A DNA stretch of 64,000 nt from Cycas panzhihuaensis. Its lineage: Eukaryota; Cycadophyta. This document shows, piece by piece, positions 1 through 10,941 of this stretch; positions within the stretch are counted from its first letter, which is position 1; every line of letters begins with the position of its first letter. The stretch covers positions 235,979,741-236,043,740 of the forward strand of contig CM041465.1 of the NCBI GenBank assembly GCA_023213395.1. Direction: 5' to 3'. A model generated the notes under the pieces. The model saw only the letters and a list, made by a program, of their open reading frames with translations, was not told the origin of the DNA and made no database searches. Made by a program: the position numbers and the translations under genes.

Positions 1-944
1 TATGTTACATCATACATATAGGAAGTTGATGTCCTTGTAGGGGGGTATAATTATATGAGTCTATATATGACCCCTTGGAGGCCCGTGCTTTCCCCTGCCA
101 AAATCACATACATGTCTCCTACACTACTGCTGCCCCGATCCTGGGGTACCATCTCCTAGCCTGTGTTATCCCTCTCTTGGGGACCACATCCCTCCAAGGC
201 TCCTCTTGGGCCTCCACGAGCTCCCTGCCTCACTCCCCTCGTCACGTGGCCATCTCAGGGTCGTCGCTGCTGTGTGGGTATACGTCCTGCTCCAGCTTGA
301 CCTTGACACCACCTGGTCCATGAGCTAATCATATCTAGCCTGGATATGATCCCTCTCTCCCCGGAGTCTCTCCTCCATACTCTGGAATCTCTCCTCTGTC
401 GCCCTTAGATGCTCCTCCAGTACTACTATCTAGACCATGCTCCTTGTATCTCCACTTGCTCCTCCCTGAGCCTCTAGAGCCTAGACCCATCCTGTTTCCC
501 TGATCACCTTTGCCTTTTGGCCCTGTCGCCCATTGTGCTCTTTTGATGCCCTTTTTGCACTCTCTTGTAGGTGCATTTATGGTGCCTTATTTTTGCACTT
601 TTTTCCAGAGCCCTTCTATCTCATTTTATGTGCTACTCCCATGCACGCCCGAGTTTATACTCGTTTCACTCGTTTCACAGTCTCGGACTCGTTTTCGCGG
701 CCCTTTTTCACTCTTAGGGTATCCAAACAGAATGCTCCCTCATCTGGGGGTATGTTTTGCTTCCCGAAGCAACCTTTGGTCCTCTAGGGCACCCTTTCTC
801 TACCCCCTCTCAGGTGGTAGTTAGACCGCTTGCTTTCGTTCTTGGGTAGCCTCATTGCTAGGTCCTCCTACCCTTCACGGCCACCTTTTGCTTGCCTTTT
901 GAGTATCTCTTTCATTTCACTATTATCTATTCACTACTAGGACT
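1..944 (+). other. Leader of aRNH unit 1 (Tat-like family)
   Basis: No convincing gene is seen here; the short open frames are proline/serine-rich chance frames. A block at about 560-650, with GTGCATTTATGGTGCC followed by a T-rich run, resembles the reverse complement of 58500-58560 and more weakly 53750-53800. In each case the block lies upstream of an aRNH remnant, about 0.4 kb away in units 1 and 3 and about 1.2 kb in unit 2. I therefore read the stretch as leader of a retroelement unit whose start lies outside the window. The comparison was by eye. Confidence 0.4.
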
Positions 945-1380
945 TTGTATCCGCTCATGTCCCTCTACATTTTTACCGATGGTGGAAGCCATGGTAACCC
1001 TGGACCTTCTGCCACTGCATGGATCCTTCGTAGCCCCTCCAGACACATTTTCCTATGCTCTGGGGTCTTCGTCCCAGAGGCTACCAATAATGAAGTCGAG
1101 TACACAACTATTATTGAGGCCCTCACCGATGCTCTCCATTTCCATCACGAATCTATCATTTTACTTTGCGACTCTCAAGTTGTAGTGTCCCATCTCACCC
1201 TAGTTTACTAGGTGTGATGCCCCCACTTAAGAATTCTTGCTTCCGCCGCCAGATCCCTCCTAGCACGCTTTTTATCTATTGACATTTAGCACATCCCTTA
1301 GGCCCTCAATGCTGGGGTAGATAGTCTCATTTGCCTCATCCTTGAGCGTCACCTTCCCCTTCTTGCTGACTATCCCTGAG
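945..1380 (+). pseudogene. Archaeal-type RNase H (aRNH) remnant, copy 1
   Basis: This frame encodes a type-I RNase H fold of the archaeal or plant-retroelement kind, an enzyme that removes RNA from RNA:DNA hybrids during reverse transcription. Motifs in order are FTDGGSHGNPGPSATAW (first catalytic Asp), TNNEVEYTTIIEAL (catalytic Glu) and LLCDSQVVVS (second Asp). After stops at about 1209 and 1216 the same frame gives HIP, ALNAGVDSL and LILERHLP, the usual C-terminal end with the last acidic residue. Several stops make it a pseudogene. All catalytic positions survive, so it is the best preserved of three copies. No RT or integrase lies next to it; the leader precedes it and an LTR-like region follows. 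Confidence 0.75.
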
Positions 1381-4300
1381 GCTTATCTGGCCACCCTGTC
1401 GCCCAAGCCCTAGGTCATCATGCGCCTCACTTTGCGATCTGTTCATACCTCTGAAACCTAGCCGCTAATGAGGCTAAACTATGGTGACTACTATTTTTGT
1501 TTACTCTTCTACTTAATTATGCACATCTCTCTACATATTTTGTGTTGGGGGTAGCCCCCTCGCCTCTCGTATTTTCTAGTCGATTTCTGGGTGGCACATA
1601 GGCAACCCCTATGTTGTCTCCACCTCTACCTTCTTATCCACACATTTTTCCACGACACTTGCCAGCACCCTTGCCTACTGTTATGATCTTGATTTATATA
1701 TCTATATACACATGTGCTACTGATAGTTGTGTTGCCAGCATTCGCCATCGCACCGTGCTTCTGAGCAGCGAGGCTCTGCTACTAAGGCGGTGTTTCCCGA
1801 CACGGGAATGGATACAGAGTGGTCGACTCAGGTAAGTACATGTATGCTTCTTGCCTTATCATTATCTTCTTTTAAGATGAGAGTATGCTTGCATGTTGTG
1901 ATCTCGTAGATGATCTTGTCATCATCTACACCTATTTAGCCTATGACGACTATAGTGGGGGCACATTCCTAGTGAGTGTGGCACCCTAGTGGCCATTCCA
2001 CTTCTCGCATTCTGCCCTACTCACCTCAAGACCCATTTGGCTCATGTTATCCTTGCCCGTACGATGTCCTATCATTGTTTGGTTAACTTGTCACATCTTT
2101 TGAGTCCTATTTTTGCTCTTATGACTCGTTTGTTGGCTTGTCTGCCCTTGGGTAGGTGTCTCAGCCCCCCACCAATCTCCTTGGTCATTGGCCCACAACC
2201 CAGGTTAGCTGTCTGGGCCAGATTTGGCCTCTAGTCCTATACCGCTATAAATATTGTGGTACTTCTACAAATATCGTGGTACTGCAAAATTTGCGGCGGT
2301 GCGATTCTCTCAGTTTATTTTTAAAAACCCACCGTGGAAATTTCACGTTTATTGCGAAACTGCCACATGTTTCGTGACTTGACTCACCGCCAGTTGCACC
2401 CTAATCATTCATTTAGGGTATAGGCTAGGTATTAAGGTCTTCCCTAAGTTATTTTTAGGATCTTTTTACTCATTTTTATAAAGTTCTCAAGGAAAACGCC
2501 CTGTGATCTATTGTTCCCTGCTCAGCTAACTCGCCGATGTGACTGCAACCATTCTCTTGCACCTAACTCTCCTTTGGTATGGTTGTGACATCTTCCTAGC
2601 CCCTTGCATGCCTTGGAGAGGGCCTCTTTGGAGAGATCTTAGCACTTCCTTACCCGGGCAGGCATCAAGCATCTTCAAGTGCAGGTGTTTCCTTCAGCCT
2701 CATTAATAGGGGTTCCATACCTACTGTTCCATAGTCCTTTGGTAGATTTCTTAGCCTTTTTTTAGTAGTTCTTGACTGAGGCAAAAACCTCCCTTCTCTT
2801 CTTCAGGTATTTGTTGGTTTAAGTTTTTTTTTTTATCCAATTTATGCCCCATTTTGCATGTCATTTCTAGCTCTTCTTGGTTTGCTCTTTGAAGGTTATC
2901 CTTGTCTTATTTTGGGCTATCCTTTTTCTGCCATTAGGGCCTCCTTTCCTGTGTTTCTTGCTCAAGACAATGGCAAAGAGGGGTTACATAAGGTTTGGGT
3001 GAGAGACAGGTGGATTCTGCACCACCTTCCATGCTCCTTAAGAGGCTCTTTGCCCTCCAAACCTTCCTTTTTGCCCTGTGTTGCTCTTGGTAGGGAAATA
3101 AGGGTTTGTTAGGCTATTTTTAGCCACTAAAATCAGTGTTGTCACTCATTACAGTGCTGGTTTGAGGGCTTATATCTCGATCTGGGCAACTCACATAAGC
3201 CTCGACTACTTGTCCCTTGCCCAACTTCTTTCTTGATAACCCGGTTTGCTACCCATAGCACCCCAGTTTGTTGTAGATCCTTTTGGGCTTTTTTTGACTC
3301 TTGTTGCCTCTATTTCTAGCCTTTTTGCATAGCCATACCCTCGCTACCTTGTGGCTTCTTGAGGGAGGGTTGTTCCTTGCAAGAGATGGGCCACTTCGAG
3401 GCTTACCAGTTTACTCTTCATTTATTTTGGTTATTTTCCTCTATAGTTTATCATCGTTATATTGAATACTAATGTGCATGTATTTAAGTTTATGCTTGTC
3501 TCATATATATATGTATTATTAGGATTTTATGTTGTATGCTAGCACCCTTTCTCTGGAAAGGGGATACTCTCATTTACTTGCAGGTACATGGAGGACGCAA
3601 ATGATCCATTCCTTTTTCCTCTCTCACGGGTAAGTGCTTCCGTTTATGTTTTTATTTTAGTATTTCATTTGTTGCTAGCATCTTGTTCCTTTCCTTTCCT
3701 TTTTTGGTGCCTTAGTACTGCTTTTAGGGAAGGTAAGGAAGCCCCACATTTTGGCCTATCACAACCCTTCACGTCTGTTGTGCTTCGCGGAGCGACTTCA
3801 GGTACCTCGTGGGAACGCTACCGCTTCGTCACGCATCTCCATTCTAGGTATATACTCTCACTCTACCTCATCACTTTTTCCTTAAGTTTCTTGTATGATA
3901 GTAATTAGCTTATCGGAAAGAGAAAGAGGAAACCAACCCTTGTCTTGATTTACATTTCATTTACTTTACTTTTTGCATTACATTTGTTATAGGAAAATGT
4001 CCTAGGAAGTCTTCCCCTTTCACATTTTCCCCCTTTGCCTTACAAACTCACCCCTTTGCTTCACTAACTTGCTTTGCTTGGTTAGTTTGCTTGCATATAT
4101 TTCTACTTCTCCTTTTTGTTGTCTCCTTTGCCTTCTTTCTCGGTTTTCCCTGCTTAGCTGGATAACCGAGGGTATCTCATTTGTAGGCCATTCGCTTGCC
4201 TACCTTTTCCTTGTTTTCCTTTGCTCTAGGGGAACCCCTTGAAGGGTTCTTTCCTTTCCCTTCTAGCCATCCAAGGGTGGAAGGATCCTTTCCTTAGGTC

Positions 4301-4489
4301 ATCCCAGGCTAACCCTGTGCCTCCTCTCTTCTTGTTTTAAGTGAGGAACCACTTCTAAGTAACTATATACCATTTGCAAGTCCCAAACTCACGCTCTGGT
4401 GCACGTGGCACCCTGCGTGGTATTTGCCTTACTTGTAGGTCTTTTCTCAATTATACCATCGACCACCCTTGCCATTCTTACTTCGTTAG
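1381..4489 (+). repeat. Tat-family LTR-like region, sense copy
   Basis: There is no credible gene in these 3.1 kb. A motif GCTAATGAGGCTAAACTATG at 1464-1483 recurs at about 21.35, 36.3, 51.72, 52.1 and 57.6 kb. A block at 1742-1850 (TGCTTCTGAGCAGCGAGG, then GGCGGTGTTTCCCGACAC) matches the reverse complement of 57050-57125 and, less well, 51230-51330 and 18400-18470. These blocks follow aRNH in all three units and precede the leader elsewhere, so I read them as LTR or 3' sequence. This copy is more GC-rich than its relatives and seems less decayed. Exact LTR ends are not resolved; the region ends where the chromovirus-like element begins. Confidence 0.5.
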
Positions 4490-4503
4490 GTAGCTATCCT
4501 GTA

Positions 4504-4897
4504 GACGCACATCTAATATCCAAAACCATATCCTCTTGGATGGCTGCAAAAAGATTCAGAGTTACATGTTACTCACTAATGTAAGTTTAAATTTGCAATA
4601 TCTGAAAAGTTCATTGATGAAGTTGAATGTGAGGTAGTCCCTTTGGATGTTTGTCAAGTTGTGTTTGGCAGCCCATATCTCTATGATAGAGATGAAGTTC
4701 ATCATAGGAGGCTAAGAAAGATTCAACTCGTCAAGGACAGGAAATCATATCTTATCAATGTATCAAAGTCACAAAAGAAGATCTCTCTCATATCTTCCCA
4801 ACAAGAGAAAAGATTAATTAATGCTTATAGGAAGTTTGTGCTATTGATAATAAAACAAAAGGTAGAAGAAAAAGAGCAAGCAGAGTCCTCAATATAG
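4504..4897 (+). pseudogene. Gypsy protease C-terminal part and linker to RT
   Basis: The frame reads KPYPLGWLQKDSELHVTH, an in-frame stop, then KFAISEKFIDEVECEVV and PLDVCQVVFGSPYLYDRD. These are typical of the conserved stretch after the aspartic protease in chromovirus polyproteins. The catalytic Asp-Ser/Thr-Gly region that should lie upstream is absent, which defines the 5' truncation. The remainder is a Lys-rich linker (KSQKKISLISSQQEKRL) leading to RT in the same frame. A TAG at 4896-4898 interrupts the frame but does not end the gene, because RT continues in register. Confidence 0.75.
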
Positions 4898-4915
4898 GCA
4901 CTGGATAGGAAGCAA

Positions 4916-5710
4916 GTGCAGCAGATTAAAGGCCTAAGGAATAGGTACAATGACATATTCCAAGAGCCAAAAGGACTGCCCCCTAAAAGGGTAATTGAAC
5001 ATGAAATTCAGCTGGTTGTTGATTCACCTTTGCCAAATCATAGTCTCTACCGAAACTCAGTTTTAGAGAATGAAGAGATTAAGAAGCAGATTCAAGAACT
5101 CTTGGAACAAGAAGTGATCAAGCCAAGTTGTTCCCCATGTGGTTCACTTATTATTTTGGTGCCAAAAAAAGATGGAGGATGGAGAATGTGCATTGACTAC
5201 CAGGCTTTGGACAAGATCACCATAAAGAATAGACATCCCTTACCATGGATAGATGACTTATTAGACCAGTTATAGTTGGCAAGATATTTCAGCAAATTGG
5301 ACCTGAAATCAGGCTACCATCAGGTTCAAATCTGAGAGGAGGATACTTGGAAGACAACCTTCAAATTGAAGGAAGGATTATTTGAATGGTTGGTGATGTC
5401 GTTTGGTCTGTGCAATGCACCTGCCACCTTCATGAGGTTGATGAATGAGGTATTAAGACCCTTTATTGATGACTTTGTAATTGTTTATCTAGATGATATT
5501 CTGATTTTTAGTCATACATGGGAGGAGCACCTTCAACATGTCAAGCAAGTGCTCAAAGTTCTCTAAGAGCAGCAGTTGAAACTCAATCTAAAGAAGTGCG
5601 AGTTTGGAAAGCAATCTTTCGTCTTCTTAGGTTTTGTGGTTGGAGGAGGAGAATTAAAGATTGACCCAGTAAAGATTAAAGTCATTCTTAATTGGCTCAC
5701 ACCCAAGACA
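4916..5710 (+). pseudogene. Gypsy reverse transcriptase domain
   Basis: This RNA-dependent DNA polymerase domain copies the element's RNA. Motifs in order are [52 protein letters not shown] and the active site [11 protein letters not shown], then LKKCEFGKQSFVFLGFVV. One frame holds throughout, broken by TAG at 5273-5275 (where Gln is usual), TGA near 5333 (Arg usual) and TAA near 5563. These are single C-to-T events. The catalytic YLDD pair is intact. Linker sequence PKTTT and RSFIGACQYLRKFI leads into RNase H. Confidence 0.9.
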
Positions 5711-6310
5711 ACCACATAGGTAAGAAGTTTCATTGGTGCATGTCAATATTTAAGAAAATTTATTTTTAGATTCTCTCAAATTGTAGCACCTCTTCATGCA
5801 TTAATGGGAGGATATGCAAAGTTTCATTGGGAGAATGAACAAGAAAAAGCTTTCAAGCTTTTGAAGCAAAAAAATTGTGAGGCACTAGTGTTAGCTTTAC
5901 CCTTGCTGCAGAAGCCATTTGAATTAGAGACTGATGCTTCAGGTTATGCCATGGGAGAAGTATTGAAGTAAGAAGGAAAACTGATAGCATACCATTCAGA
6001 GATATTTAATGGAGCTATCATAAACTACCCAACTTATAATAAGGAACTCTATGCATTACACTAAGCAGTGAAGCATTGGAGACCATATTTATTGGGAAAA
6101 GAAGTGGTCATCCACACTGACCATAAGCCTTTGTAATTTTTGCAGACTCAGTCCAAATTGCAGTAGGCTAGGCACATGAAGTGGATGTCCTATTTGCAGC
6201 AGTTTCACATCATGGTTAAATACAAGAAAGGAACGATGAATAAGATTAAAGACTTGCTGTCCAAACCTCCTCAATAGCAAGGTTTTTCCAGTTTGTTGGT
6301 AGCTATGCAA
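5711..6310 (+). pseudogene. Gypsy RNase H domain
   Basis: This domain follows RT in the same frame. LLQKPFELETDASGYAMG carries the first catalytic Asp, ELYALH lies in the middle, and VVIHTDHKPL carries a later catalytic Asp. The connection-domain phrases APLHALMGG and FHWENEQEKAFKLLK precede it. Stops occur near 5970, 6062, 6136 and 6166. The domain closes with YKKGTMNKIKDLLSKPP, the usual boundary before the integrase zinc finger. A frame change occurs just downstream, at about 6310. Confidence 0.85.
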
Positions 6311-6314
6311 TTTC

Positions 6315-7060
6315 AACCTTTCTGTGTGATGAATATATTGATTTATACTTGAAAGATGAGGCATTCAAGCCTATCTTTGAGTAGCTACAACAAGGAAAAG
6401 TAGTTATGGATTTCCAGCTGAAAGATGGCCTTCGTTTTAAGTAAGAAAAGATTTGCATTCCAAAGCATGTAGATCGAATGAAATGGGTAAGGGAAGCTCA
6501 CACCTCTCAAGTTGCAGGACACTTTGGAGTGGTAAAGACATTGCTAAACTTGTAGCGATATATGTATTGTCTAAATATGCAGTAAGATGTGACTACAAAG
6601 TACGAGGGTATACATTATGTAGCATATCAAAGCTAGCTAATAGGAAGTTTGGATTGTATATTCCACTTCCTATTCCATCACGACTGTGGAAAAGTATCTC
6701 CTTGGATTTTTTGGGAGGACTACCACGAACCAAAAATAGTATGGATTATTTGTTTGTAGTTGTTGATCTGTTCAGTAAAATGGTGATGTTGATTCCCTGT
6801 AGGAAGATACATACAGGAGAAGACATAGCTAGATTATTCTTCTAGCATGTTTGGAAGTATTTTGGACTTCCTAACTCAATCATTTCTAATCGAGATAGTA
6901 GATTTCTGAGTCATTTTTAGCAAACACTTTGGGAAATGATGGATACGAAGCTAAAGATGAGCATGACTTTTCATCCTCAAACAGATAGCTAGATTGAAGT
7001 TGTTAATAGGACATTGGTACAATTGTTATAAGGATACAATGCCAAGCATCCTAAGACTTG
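6315..7060 (+). pseudogene. Gypsy integrase (zinc-binding and catalytic core)
   Basis: Integrase inserts the cDNA into host DNA. The zinc-binding end shows REAHTSQVAGHFGVVKTLL. A frame change near 6600 leads to LANRKFGLYIPLPIPSRLW and ISLDFLGGLPRTKN, which holds the first catalytic Asp. The second Asp lies in IISNRDSRFLSHF after a TAG at 6843-6845, and the Glu lies in IEVVNRTL near 6990 after TFHPQTDS. All three D,D-E positions are present, but the frame is broken several times, so no active protein is expected. The later part (PKTWDESLPYLQFAFNRA) is typical of gypsy integrase. Confidence 0.85.
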
Positions 7061-7239
7061 GGATGAAAGTCTCCCATACTTGCAATTTGCATTCAATAGA
7101 GCTATCCATAGCTCAACCCAAAAATCACCATTTGAGGTATGTTTGGGATTCTGCCTGCAAGTCCTTTCAATCTAGAATTTTCTACTTAACTTTCTGCAGG
7201 AAATGGAAAGGAGGAAGAAGGAGATGAAAAGTCACAAAG

Positions 7240-7771
7240 ATTCTTAGAAAGAATTAGAAAAATCCATCAACAGGTTAAAGAGCAGCTTCAAAAATCTCAA
7301 CATAGATACAAATAGTGGCATGATACACATAGAACTAGCCATTCCTTTAAGGAAGGAGATAGAGTTTGGTTGTACCTTAGTAATAAAAGATTGCAAGGTG
7401 AAGGCAAAAAGTTAAAGCCTATACAATATGGTCCTTGTACAATCTTGAAGAAAATTAGGGAAAATGCTTTCCAGCTTGAACTTCTAGAATTCATGAAAAT
7501 GTGTTCTATAGTGAATGTTGAAAATCTGAAGATGTTCAACCCATCCATATTGGATGAAGATGAAGACAGAGTTCCACTCTTACCAAATCCAGAGGAGTTG
7601 CGAATAGAGAAAGAGGAACCAATGCAAAATAATTGCATTCTTCAAAGGAAGCAGACCAAGACTTGAAGAGGCATAATCAAGTCCTTTAAAATTACAGAAA
7701 AAGGACAAGTACCTAGCAAAGCAAAATGGTACAATAAGGAGATAGGAAAAAATAAATTCCCTCATCTATAA
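7240..7771 (+). pseudogene. Integrase C-terminus with chromodomain-like tail
   Basis: A coiled, Lys-rich stretch is followed by FKEGDRVWLYLSNKRLQGEG and PIQYGPCTILKKI, the SH3-like end of chromovirus integrase. After VNVENLKMFNPS and an acidic patch (DEDEDRVPLLPNPEEL), the frame passes a TGA at about 7665. It ends with SFKITEKGQVPSKAKWYN and NKFPHL at about 7771. That closing segment resembles the divergent chromodomain or CR motif that guides integration into particular chromatin. The chromodomain assignment is a family inference; the reading frame is visible directly. Confidence 0.65.
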
Positions 7772-7798
7772 CTATAAAGTTCATGAGGCCATGAACTC

Positions 7799-7814
7799 TT
7801 AAAAAGGGGAGTTC
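7799..7814 (+). promoter_or_regulatory. Polypurine tract of chromovirus-like element
   Basis: The purine run AAAAAGGGGAG lies 30 bp after the pol stop and just before a TG dinucleotide taken as the start of the 3' LTR. This is the expected place and composition for the plus-strand primer. Confidence 0.65.
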
Positions 7815-8805
7815 TGATCTGTTTTCAAATCTTTAAGTTCATAATACTCTTAAAATACCTTGTTTTTCATGTTTATGATCTTCATTTAGTAGAAAAATGC
7901 CTTAAGAGGCTTAAAAAATGCAAAAAAAAGTGCAATTATAACTGCAACCCAGGTGCAACCACTACGGACCCAAGTGTAGCCACTACGGACCTAGGTGTAA
8001 CTCTGAGAAAATGGAAAACGAAAAAATTAAAAATGATAGCATTTTTGGTAGGGTAAACGAAGTCTGTTTCTCATAGAATTTTAGGAGGATCTTTTCACAC
8101 ATGTCCTCTATATGATTAAAGAGAAAAACCTCCTAATTAAATGGATTTAATCAAGATTTCTTTAACTGTTTTGAATCCATTGAAGAACAGAAAAATAAAA
8201 AACCTATTGTAGAATAAAAATGCATTATAGGGTTTTATAATGGAAGTATCTCGGCATAAAGGACAGAGAGAGAGAGGACACCCATAGCCATAGACACAGT
8301 ACATGGATAAAGATTTGAGGAAAGTTATCTAAAATTACTTTCTGAAAAGAGAGAATGGCTCCAAAAATAGAAATTCTACGTAAGAGAGAAAAAGGAATGA
8401 AAGTGCAATGGAACAACACCCAAAATCTATTGTGGGGATCATGAAGGAGCACAAGAAATTGAAATTGCAGCTGAAGAAGGAAAATAGCAGCAGTAATAGT
8501 CCAAGAAAGAGATGCCAATATGATTTCTTCACCAAGAAAAGAGATTTTTGGTTATCGGCAACCAAAACTCTATGCAAACTTCAAAGATAGTGGTTCCAAA
8601 GAATGTACAGCAGCTTAAGAAGTGCCCAGCACTCAGTTCTTCTCTCCCAACTTACTATAGCAGTCATTTTCATGCTTAATATAGCACAAAAAGAAGGAAT
8701 TTTGTAAGAAAATTCAAAAATATCTTTAAATTTATGTAATATTATTATAAATTTATTCTGGATTTGTTTCAATTGGATTAAGTCTTCATTTTTCCATTCA
8801 AATTC
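7815..8805 (+). repeat. 3' LTR of chromovirus-like element
   Basis: The LTR is taken to start at TGATCTGTTTTC directly after the polypurine tract. No 5' LTR is in the window to compare with, so the right end is uncertain. It must lie before about 8811, where minus-strand Tat integrase homology begins; a CA occurs near 8808. The interval is A-rich and has no credible gene. The apparent small frames are chance frames. Confidence 0.55.
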
Positions 8806-8810
8806 AGATC

Positions 8811-9120
8811 AAGTAATAAGGAGAAGAAGTTTTGTGGGATATCTTAAACTTCCCATAAAGCTTATCCATCTCTTTATTACAAAAAGGAGTACCATTATCT
8901 ATGGTTAAGATATCAAGGACCCTGAATCTATAGATAATGTGCTAGTAAATGAAGGTATCTATAGCCTTGCTGGTAATAGAAGATAAGGGTACTGCTTTAA
9001 TCCATTTGGTAAAATATTCTATCATAGTCAAGATAAACTTGTGTTACAATAAAAAAGGAGGAGTTATGACTCTAATGAGGTCTAATCCCTATTGGGAAAA
9101 AGGCCACAGAGAAATAATCA
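8811..9120 (-). pseudogene. Tat-like integrase catalytic core, truncated
   Basis: The minus strand gives HKFILTMIEYFTKWIKAVPL, the stretch after the first catalytic Asp (GLDLI). It then gives FRVLDILTIDNGTPFCNKEM, which holds the second Asp, and DKLYGKFKIS. The sequence stops before the catalytic Glu because of the truncation at about 8811. Matching text occurs at 62620-62860 on the minus strand and at 35230-35450 on the plus strand, so three copies can be aligned. Confidence 0.75.
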
Positions 9121-9600
9121 AGTGTAAGGCCTTGGAAGATGAATGGATGACATTGGCATGTTCTTGACATCTACAACATCGTAAGGCATAGGTATGGGCA
9201 TCCTTGAAGAGGGACAACTAATAGTAACCCATGTAGAGGATCCTCTAGGCCATGGATTACCCCCCAAAGTGGCCCCCAAAAATTCCATTATGACATTCAT
9301 GAAGTATCTGGTTTGCCTCGTCGGGGTTGATATAGTAAAGGAGGACCCCATTGAAGGATCTCTTGTATAACACCTCCTCCATAAGGAAGTATTGCCTAGC
9401 AGTGGCCCTAACTTGTGACCTCACCTTGTCACTAGCATTAGAATGGTACTGTTGTCTAGTAATGTATCGTATACTATTCCCATACCACTCGTTATTAGCC
9501 AATGGATGGGAGGATGAGTCTTGAATAGAAAAGATAGCCTTGTGTGATAAGGAATCATTAATAGGAGCATTAGAAGGGTTAGGAATAGGGGCGTTGTCTA
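9121..9600 (-). pseudogene. Tat-like integrase zinc-binding (H2C2) region
   Basis: The frame reads RATARQYFLMEEVLYKRSF, GVLLYYINPDEANQ and ILHECHNGIFGGHFGG, the HHCC-type zinc finger at the front of integrase. The His residues are seen and the downstream Cys pair lies in a shifted frame near 9170. It is preceded by a variable acidic linker (PIPNPSNAPIND). An equivalent segment lies at 62930-63220 (minus). Confidence 0.75.
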
Positions 9601-9960
9601 GTTGCTCAGTGACCATCATCCCCTTCTTTGATTTCCTGTTAATGATTTGAAGAGTATATTCTTAAAGGAGGATGGCCCATTTGCCGGTCCTACTAATTAA
9701 GTTAGTTCAGGTTAGGAGGTATCTCAAGGGATCAGATTAGATGATCACTTGAGTGGTGTTACCGAGTAAGTAATGTCTAAATTTCTTAGTTACGTGAACC
9801 AAGGTGAGGCATTCCTTCTTGGTAGGGGAATAATTAGACTCAGTAGCAACTAAGGTGTGACTAATGAAATAAATGGCTCTCTTGGTTCCTAAATTGTCCT
9901 CCTAGGTGAGCATATCCCTTAAGGATTCATCAGTAGCCAAGGTGGAAAGGATAAAGGGTC
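9600..9960 (-). pseudogene. Tat-like RNase H domain
   Basis: The minus strand gives AIYFISHTLVATESNYSP, then TKKECLTLVHVTKKFRHYLL and GNTTQVII. These match the middle and end of the gypsy RNase H domain that trails RT. The start of the domain (ILVPPLFD near 9960) connects to the RT thumb. A plus-strand homologue lies at 34380-34720 with YFISHTLAVV. Stops are frequent. No aRNH-type second RNase H follows before the integrase linker. Confidence 0.65.
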
Positions 9961-10900
9961 AATCAAAGAGAGGAGGCACTAAAATTAGGGTGGAAGCTAA
10001 GGCTCTTTTGAGCTCTTTGAAAGCTTCCTGGGCCTTTAGAGACCAAATGAATGGGGTCCCCTTCTTCAATAAGTTAGTGAGGGGTTTAGTATTTATGGTG
10101 AAGTTTGCCAGGAAATACCTAAGAAAACCAAGCCTACCTGAGAACAACTTGATTTACCATTGAGTCTTAGGCAGAGACATGTCAAGGATGGCCTTGACTT
10201 TATCGGGTCAATCTGGATTCCTTGCTTAGAAATAAAGAAACATAGGAGTTTGCTAGCTGTTATAGCGAACACACATTTAAGGGGATTCAGGCTAATATGA
10301 TATTTATGGCATATAGTAAAGATGGCATGCAAATCATCAGGATGATGGGCCCTTTTGTGAGAAAGACCCATCATGTCATCCATGAAGACCTTGAGGGTTT
10401 TGTTTATGAGGTTATAAAAGATAAACTACATCACCCTTTAGTAAGTAGTGCCTACATTTTTTAGTCCAAAGGGTATCGCTTTATAAGCCAAGCTACCCCA
10501 AGGAGTGGTGAAGGCTATTTTATGACAATCTTGGGGAGAAATCTAGATTTTATTATAACCAGAGAAGCCATCCATTAAAGATATGACTTCAAATCTAGTG
10601 GTTTGATTGATGATTTGATCAATAAAAGGGAAGGAGAAGTTGTCTTTGGGATATGCATTGATAATATCATAGAAATCAATGCATATATGAAATGTCCCAT
10701 TCTTTTTAGTGATGAGGACAATATTTGAGACCCACTTAGGGTAGTCAATGGAAGTGATCAACCCTGCATCTAAGAGTTTTTCAACTTCTATTTTGATGGC
10801 AGTAGGTAACTTAGGATGGAGAGGGTGCTACTTTTGCCACATGGGGTAAGTACCCAGGATAGTAGTAAGGTTGTGGGTGACAATGGAGGGATCTATTCCT
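9959..10900 (-). pseudogene. Tat-like reverse transcriptase
   Basis: RT motifs appear in order on the minus strand: ITSIDYPKWVSNIVLITKKN, GTFHICIDFYDIINAYPKD, ISLMDGFSGYNKI, then the active site KVFMDDMMGLSHKRAHHPDD. These are followed by CHKYHISLNPLKCVFAI, GIQIDP and GRLGFLRYFLANF. FMDD is the usual Tat-type form of the YxDD motif. The frame changes between about 10380 and 10543. The catalytic Asp pair is intact. Confidence 0.85.
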
Positions 10901-10941
10901 TTCATATCAGTGTAATCCCATACAAAAATGTCACAAAACTC

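Larger units (their letters stand above)
4490..8805 (+). mobile_element. 5'-truncated Ty3/gypsy chromovirus-like element
   Basis: The domain order is protease end, RT, RNase H, integrase and chromodomain-like tail, then a polypurine tract and a 3' LTR. This is the Ty3/gypsy order. Gag, the protease active site, primer-binding site and 5' LTR are missing: homology starts abruptly at about 4490 against Tat-family LTR-like DNA. The 3' side abuts a minus-strand Tat integrase cut at about 8811. The main pol frame stays open in register from about 4504 to 6300, apart from point stops, so decay there is by substitution. At least three frame changes occur in the integrase. The Galadriel/CRM-like chromovirus branch is plausible from the tail, but the lineage is unproven. 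Confidence 0.85.
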
